Below are positions 58,326 to 64,000 of a DNA stretch of 64,000 nucleotides, in pieces. The stretch covers positions 186,001 to 250,000 of the forward strand of contig JABCPU010000051.1 in the NCBI GenBank assembly GCA_016800925.1, given 5' to 3'. The notes beneath the pieces are model-generated. The model was not told the origin of the DNA. It made no database searches and saw only the letters and a program-made list of their open reading frames with translations. Position numbers and translations under genes: made by a program. Source of the stretch: Suillus spraguei (taxonomy: Eukaryota; Basidiomycota; Agaricomycetes; Boletales; Suillaceae). Numbering within the stretch: the first letter of the stretch is position 1; each line of letters begins with the position of its first letter.

Positions 58326-60118
58326 TCAATCATCTCCACAGTTACTGCCTTCGAACCATGCAGAGTTGAGCGAGACATCTGCGAGCCATTCTTCAGCCTC
58401 GGCTGTGTTGAGTATGTGCTGTTGTTCTTCGGCAGTGGTGGCTTGGTCGTAAGCCACTTCTAATTTCTGCAACTCTGGGTAGTACCCGTGATCTCTGGGT
58501 TTCTTGCGCAATAAGGAGTGCCCATTGAGCATGTGGCAGAAGTCTGTGAGATGTCCTGGCGCAAACTTCCCACAGATGCGACAGAAGTATTGGGCGCAAT
58601 GGCACTGTTTGTGTCCATAGACTGAACATACGTGACTGTTACGAACTGGGGTGGCGTCACCAGCGACAGTGAAAAGACACAGGCGGTCTGCTGGGAGTTC
58701 TTACAATGTTCAAAAGAGAACAAGGTGAAAGTACAAGGAACGTGTTCCGAGTACGATCAAGGGTTCAGCCTCAAAGACAAGTCTAAGAGGTATCCGCGAG
58801 AATAGAGACTAAGGCTAAGAAGTGCTTAGACTTAGAGACGATTCAAGACGACTTAGGTTGGAGACCTAAGCGAAGGAGATTCCAGGTAAAACCCAGTAAG
58901 ATTAAAGTAGGGAATCTACTACAAGTACACTGTGCTTAAATAGGCCAATATGTGCGCACAGACCAAGAGAGGTGTGAGAATGTAAGTGCGTGTCCAAAGA
59001 AGGAAGGCAACTATAGTACAGATGCGTTGAGCACATGAGTCACAGTCGTGTTACGTAACATACAAGTAAAGGAACAATGGGGAAATGAATAGGGGCACAT
59101 ACGATTGTAACAGTGACAGACGATGTTGGCGTGATGGGTCTGGGTTGTCTCAGTCGCTTCCATCTGCGTGACATCAACTGAGTGTTGAGCGTCAGTGCTA
59201 TTGGAGTAGGGGGAGCGATGTGGGTGTGCAACTTCGATGGGTGCAAGGCCAATGGACAGGATGGTGTTTGCAGCATTGCGCTTTTGTACATGGTAGCGCT
59301 TCAGGGAGCAGGTGAGCTTGTGGTGGATGGGCTTTGGAGACATGTGAGAGTTGTTTGGCATGGCGGGATCTACCTGAGGTTCAGGTATGGGAAGTGGTTC
59401 AGGGGAGGTGCGAGCTGGTTCATCAAGGATGAGGTCAGGGATATCATTGTGATGGGTGAAAGTCTCGAGCATCTCAGTTTCGAGATGTGAGGGGAAGGTG
59501 GCATCAATGACTGCTTGGTCAGTTGCACCTGCAATGGCTGCAGATAAAACCTCATTGAACGAGGCGGAGGTGGGGGGTTCATAGTGCAGATCAATGGGGT
59601 AGTTGTCATAGTCATTTAGCGACTCTGTAGAGGCGAGGGAAGGGGGCAGGGATGGAATGAATGCCACAGGTTGGCGATGGATGACAATGGGTTCGGCAGT
59701 GATGATGTCACCACCTAAGGTGCAAGACACTGAGGTCATTGGGTGGCGTGTTAAACGCGTGCTCAGCATCAAGTTTCAGGATGACGTCCGAGAAGTTCTT
59801 GGTACTGATAAGGTGAATGGTCACCTTTTCAATAGTGCCTTGTATGTAGCGCATGGCAAGGGCATTGTCGGCGATGGCGCCAGGGGTAACAAGGAGTTTG
59901 GCGGTCCTCAAGATGAGGATCAGTTCCTTGAGCATGACGTCATTGGTGCATGGGATGTAGGAGTCAAGGCGCATAGCGTATTGTGGGTCAAGGATGATGG
60001 CTTTCCACATAGACTGAATCTGTTCTGGGGTTTCTGGGAGGGCAAAGGGCGAGGAGTATGCAAGGCTGGAGGCACTGGAGAGGGAGGAGTCAGAGGAGGA
60101 CAAAGATGATTGAGACAT
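58326..60118 (-). pseudogene. ORF3 of the decayed Gypsy, interrupted by a solo LTR
   Basis: Starts MSQSSLSSSDSSLSSASSLA at 60118, 28 bases after the pol stop. It contains LDSYIPCTNDVMLKELILIL, changes frame near 59,710-59,760 and continues through an acidic/Pro-rich part (LTCSLKRYHVQKRNAANTIL) to HANIVCH, where the solo LTR is inserted (58637-59112). After the LTR it resumes in frame: VCSVYGHKQCHCAQYFC, then RICGKFAPGHLTDFCHMLNG, and an acidic/helical tail to 58326. Joined across the LTR, the cluster C-x2-C-x3-GH-x2-C-x-C, then C-x2-C-x6-HL-x3-C, mirrors that of the young element's ORF3. This is the best evidence that ORF3 is a real, conserved gene of these elements. Confidence 0.72.
58637..59112 (-). 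mobile_element. Solo LTR of the young Gypsy family
   Basis: 476 bp with TGTTAC...GTAACA ends, clearly homologous along its whole length to the LTRs at 45840 and 53003, but more diverged (for example GGGGTGGCGTC, CTAAGGCTAAGAAG, CAAGAGAGGTGTG). Flanked by the perfect target duplication GTGAC (58632-58636 and 59113-59117). It is a product of LTR-LTR recombination after insertion into ORF3 of the decayed Gypsy. Confidence 0.95.
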
Positions 60119-60146
60119 GCTGGCTAAGGTGTGTGGTGGGAGGTGG

Positions 60147-62873
60147 TCAACAGGCGATGAGTTGTTTGGCCAGTTCCAAGTGTCTTTTATAGTCCTCCAG
60201 GATCTCTGCTGCGGATCCTAAATCTTTCTCCAAGATCCAGGTGTGCTCCGAATCAGGGTATCCTACCCAGGTGACTAGGTAGCGGCAGTGCTTGCCGACT
60301 CCAGTGTGTTGGAGGATCACCTTGATTTCGTAGTGTTCTTCTCCATTGATGATGTCAGGTGGGGGTTCAGTGTAGTTCGGTCTGTGTATCTCTGTCTCCT
60401 GATAGGACAATAGCTCAGAGGCGTGAAATGTGGAGTGAACTCTCCAGGAGGTGGGGAGATTGAGCTTGAATGTGATGGGGGAGAGGACTTTGAGAATTTT
60501 GAATGGACCATAGCATTTTGGGGCGAGCTTCTTTGAGGGAAGCTTCATGATTAGGTTGGCTGCACTTAGCCAAACCTTATCGTGGATCTTCCACAGGGTG
60601 TACTTCTTCCCATGGGTTTGGTCCATCATCCATTGCTGCACTAGGGCATGGCAGGCAAGGGCTTCTTTGTGGATCTTCTGGAGCATCTGCACACGGTCTT
60701 TGGCAGCAGGAAGGGTAGAGTTGGGGAAGGCATAAGGTATGCCGCGTGGTTCATAGCCCATCATGAGATAGAAGGGTGACACATTTCTGGCGGAGTGTTT
60801 TGGCCGTCGGTCTGAGGATGGTAGGCCGTGGAGAGCACGACTTGGTAATCCAGAAGTTGTCCTAGCTCGCGAGCTAGCCGAGGCAAATTGAGGGCCTCAG
60901 TCCAAGATGATCTTGTCGTATAGTCCGAACCTCAAGAAGACTTTCTTGAAGAAAAGGTGGGCTACCCCCTCTGCAGTTATTGTTTTCTTGCAAGGAGTAA
61001 GAATTACCCCTTCGTAAGACCATGGTCTACCATGACCATGACAGAATAATAGCTGTCTGAGGTAGGGAGGTCGGTGATGAGGTCAACAGAGACCTGCGAG
61101 AACAGGTGGAGAGAGGTCAAGGGGATCGGGGTGAGAGGTGGAGTCACAGGATGCGTGTCCACCTTCATCTGCTGGCATAGTGCGCAGCTGTCAACATATC
61201 CATATCATCGGATAAAGGTGCCCATACCGGGCCACCAATATGCTTTCTTTACACTCCATTTGGTGGTTGCGTGCCCAGGGTGACCTGTGGAGGGGTGGTC
61301 GTGATGCAGGGAGAGTATTTGATGGCCCAGGTCTGCGGGGACATAAGCATGGTCTTTGTAGAAGAGGATGCCATTGGTGAATACCCAATCAGAGAGGGCA
61401 GATTTCATGGGGGGTGCGCAGATGCCATTAAGTGTGTCAAGTGTGCACTTGATAGTGGCATCATCAGGGGAGTCATTCAGGGGTTTGAAGTCTTTGGTGA
61501 GTTTGGTGTCAATAATTTTGACAAAGAGGGAGTCGGGGAGGAGGACCATGTCTTCATTGTCAGAATTGGCACCAAGATGGTCAGGACGGCACGAAAGCGC
61601 ATCAGGTGTGGTGAGTTTAGAGCCGGGGACATGATGGAACTCCAGGTCAAAGCCGCATAGCATCAATTGCCAGCATGCTTGTCGGCGTGTCAATTTCTGA
61701 GCTACTCGGAAGTAGAGCAGGTTCTTGTGGTCGGTGAATATGACCACAGGGTGCGGGTTTCCTTCCAGGAAGTGCCTCCAGGCTTGGAGCGCATGGATGA
61801 CCGCAAGGAGTTTGCGATCATAGATCTGGTAGTTCCTCTCGGCCAGGTTCAGGCTCTGAGAAAGATATCCACAGGGGTGGTAGGCCCCATTGTCGTCTGT
61901 CTGAAGCAGGACTGCGCCAGTCGCTGCTAGAGAGGCGTCAGTTGCAAGCATGAATTGCTTGACTGGGTCGGAGTTCTGCAGAACCAGTTCGGAGAGGAAA
62001 CACTTCTTGAGTGCTTCGAAGGCATCTTCATGGATGTCGATCCAATTGAAGATGGTGTCTTTCTTTGTCAAGTCGAGGAGTGGGTGTGCGATGTCGGAAT
62101 AGTGGGAGATGAAGTGTTGGTAGAAGTTGCAGAAGCCGAGGAATGATCGGACTTCTTTCACAGAAGTGGGCGATTTCCACTCGCTGATTCCCTTCAGCTT
62201 CGAGGGGTCCATCGTGACTTGTCCAGGGCAGATGATCATGCCGAGGTATTCGACTTCTTGTGCGTCAAAAGTGCACTTTTCAGGTTTCAGGAAGAGGGAT
62301 TCTCTTCTGATCTTGTTGAGGACTCTACGAGTCCGTTCTTTCTGCTCCTCCTGAGTGTCAGAGAAGATAAGGATGTCATTCATGTAGATGATCATCCATC
62401 CTTCATTGATTTCTTCTGCGAAGGTCTGGTTCATGTAGGCTTGGAAAGTGGCGGGCGAGTTGCACAATCCAAAGAACATGAACTTCAGCTTGAATAGTCC
62501 AAAGGAGGTCAAGAATGCTGCTTTCCAGTGGTCATCAGCGTGGATCAGGATATTGTTGTATCCTGACCAGATGTCCATCTTTGTGAAGTATTTTGCACCT
62601 CGAAGTTTGGCAATGAGAGGCAGAATGAGGGGAAGTGGATAGGTGTTCTTCACAGTCCATTCATTAATGTACCGGTAGTCTTGACAGGGTCGGAGTGACC
62701 CGTCTTTCTTTCTGACAAAGAAGAAACTGGAGGCCTGAGAAGACTTCGAAGGTTGGATGAAGTCTTTCTTCAGGTGTTTGTCGAGGAAGGCTTTGACAGC
62801 CTCTGTTTCCATCGGGGAGATGGGGTACACCCTCGAGCTCTTCGGAATGAAACTGGGCTTTGTTTCAATCCAG
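60147..62873 (-). pseudogene. Pol of the decayed Gypsy: reverse transcriptase to chromodomain
   Basis: From 62873: WIETKPSFIPKSSRVYPIS, reverse transcriptase (SQASSFFFVRKKDGSLRPCQ, FGLCNSPATFQAYMN), RNase H (LATDASLAATGAVLLQ, VIFTDHKNLLYF), the integrase finger (HHDHPSTGHPG ... CALCQQMK), integrase core and C-terminal chromodomain (HCRYLVTWVGYPDSEHTWIL, stop at 60147). The catalytic YMDD reads YMND, which should abolish polymerase activity. DIRSGYNN reads DIWSGYNN, IIRPGQ reads IICPGQ and LSRRPD reads LSCRPD, all one-base C to T changes in CGN codons. A TGA follows FIR at about 61,205, and a further break lies near 60,785-60,900 in the integrase core. Confidence 0.88.
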
Positions 62874-64000
62874 TGTAAAGATACAATCTAGCCTGGGCTG
62901 TAGATAAACCACAGCCTAAACTAGTATGCAAGTCTTGCGCTCTACCTAGTCTGCTTCACTTGCGAAGGCAAGAACATTCGACCCTAAAGGGAATGCTAAG
63001 TTAGTATAGTCTAATAATGCCCAACCTGTGGTGCAAGACTGCCGTCGGAGGTAGCGAGATGCTAGTGGTGACCTCCGGTCCATGGGAAACTAGCGGTAAG
63101 CGCGGGAAAGCGGTAGACAAGCGGTAGCAAAAGTGGTAAAACTGCGGTAGTGCGTGCAGTAAAACTGCGGTAAGGCGTGGGAAACTGGCGGTAAAAACAA
63201 GTGGTGAAGCATAGCTATGAAGCACGGGAAAGCGGTAAAGAGCGGTGGTGCATGCGGCAGTAAAACAATTCTTAAGAGACAGTGACTTCAGCGAAAGACT
63301 TTATTCCGTTAGAGACAGTAGTGATGACAATTCCTAAGTACTGTGTGTACCATAGAGGGAAAAGTAAAAGTACCAGAATGTGCAAAGAGTCCTTTTTAAC
63401 ATGTACCGTGAATGGCCAGAATACATAGCAAGAATGGTAGCGAGATAGAGATATTTAGCTAAGAGGCATGCAGCGAGCAAGCGGTGTCATGGAAGGTAAG
63501 GTAAGTCTTGCCGTAGCTTTAGTAAACAGCGGAAACGAATATGCTATGCACCAATGGATCTTAGATGGAAATGGAATGGACAGGAGGACATCGGTAGCAA
63601 GATTTGGTAAGGGCAAGGATCCACGGAGCGAAAACAGTACCGGCAAAAGCGAAAAGGGGTAATGCTCGCTATAGGGGTTTTCTCGGTAGCCGCTGTAGAC
63701 AGTAACGAGACACTTGTGTAAAATGGCACTTTCATGGTCAGCATGACTTTGTTCGCTACAATGGGCCACCGCACTTGATAGAGAGCCTGTCACAGACATC
63801 ACTCAAGTTCCTTAGCCACCTGGCTAAGTCGCTAACAAAAGATTCAAGTTACCTTTTACTCGCTACGCTGCCCAGCTAGCTGAGATAGGACACTTGACCC
63901 TGAACCCTGAACCCTGACAAGAGGATGCTGAATTAAGCCCCTTGAGGAATGCGCGCACCCAACGTTGCCTTCCTACCCCCGCTGCTGAAGCAAAACAGCA
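62874..64000. mobile_element. Probable LTR-type insertion reaching the window end
   Basis: The Gypsy pol frame stops abruptly at 62873 and sequence of a different character begins TGTAAAGATACAATC. No coding frame is recognised. A possible LTR would run to the ACA at 63919 (CCCTGACA), about 1,046 bp with TGT/ACA ends, after which internal sequence would begin. With only one end in the window neither the second LTR nor a target duplication can be checked. The region has a GCGGTA-rich stretch and three CCCTGA(A) units at about 63,896-63,918. Confidence 0.4.
63092..63267. repeat. Irregular GCGGTA motif cluster
   Basis: About seven exact GCGGTA hexamers and several one-off variants (gtggtaa, gcagtaa, gcggtgg) lie within 180 bases, at uneven spacing and often as AAACTGCGGTAA or GGGAAAGCGGTAA. 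This looks like a degenerate regulatory or LTR-internal repeat rather than a perfect satellite. Confidence 0.6.

Larger units (their letters stand above)
57458..62873 (-). mobile_element. Decayed Ty3/Gypsy element with ORF3, 5' end missing
   Basis: Minus-strand Gypsy with an 836-bp LTR (57458-58293), polypurine tract, ORF3 (58326-60118) and pol (60147-62873). Its gag, protease and other LTR are absent because another insertion begins at 62874. It is related to the young Gypsy in pol (the same motif order, largely alignable) but its LTR is unrelated. Many Arg to Cys/Trp changes and stops mark it as an old copy. A solo LTR of the young family sits inside ORF3. Confidence 0.85.

Noticed and set aside
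41154..63919. Classical repeat-induced point mutation
   Set aside because: The changes I could check are at CpG; ascomycete-type RIP favours CpA. Methylation and deamination explain them better.
63896..63920. CCCTGAA units as an interstitial telomere
   Set aside because: Only about three units, and the sequence is not the fungal CCCTAA repeat.
1..64000. CRISPR array, prokaryotic operon or phage signals
   Set aside because: No regularly spaced identical repeats; introns and transposon families show a fungal nuclear genome.

Overview
The window is fungal nuclear DNA, almost certainly from a mushroom-forming basidiomycete (Agaricomycetes). The genes are cut by many 45-60 base GT-AG introns with CTAAC/CTGAC-type branch sites. 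Several families are typical of that group: DUF6533 and DUF6534 membrane proteins, a kinase with an HGDLTG catalytic loop, a Plavaka transposase and a DUF6532 protein.

Bases 1-39,400 are mostly ordinary gene space. In order: a protein kinase (-), a FLO8/Som1-like LisH regulator (-), a very large START-domain membrane protein (-) divergent from pyridoxal kinase (+), a vezatin/Inp2-like myosin-binding membrane protein (-), two diverged DUF6533 paralogues (-), two head-to-head single-pass membrane proteins with Ser/Thr-rich outer parts, ARP2 of the Arp2/3 complex (+), an intron-containing tRNA-Asn(GTT), an MFS transporter of the Dal5/ACS type (-), an OAC1-like mitochondrial carrier (-) and a DUF6534 protein (+). 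Apart from the paralogue pair and the shared promoters I see no functional clustering.

Bases 41,154-64,000 are a nest of transposons. An old, broken Ty3/Gypsy element (41,154-57,457) was split by a Plavaka-type DNA transposon (43,139-55,636; 41-bp inverted repeats, 2-bp TG target duplication). That transposon carries a truncated transposase and a divergent DUF6532 gene. A young, almost intact Gypsy chromovirus (45,840-53,477; two 475-bp LTRs, GAGGC duplication) then landed in an exon of the DUF6532 gene. A second, decayed Gypsy (57,458-62,873) lies to the right. It holds a solo LTR of the young family (58,637-59,112; GTGAC duplication) and is cut at 62,874 by another LTR-like insertion that runs towards the window edge.

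The most interesting points are in the young Gypsy. An extra reading frame downstream of pol carries a double zinc-knuckle cysteine/histidine pattern that is also found at the same place in the diverged Gypsy. An 11-nt self-complementarity between the predicted mRNA 5' end and the sequence next to the 5' LTR, with a TATA-like box at -34, matches Tf1-type self-priming. Gag and pol are joined by a TAATG stop-start overlap. All six differences between its LTRs are CpG transitions, which points to cytosine methylation as the source of decay.
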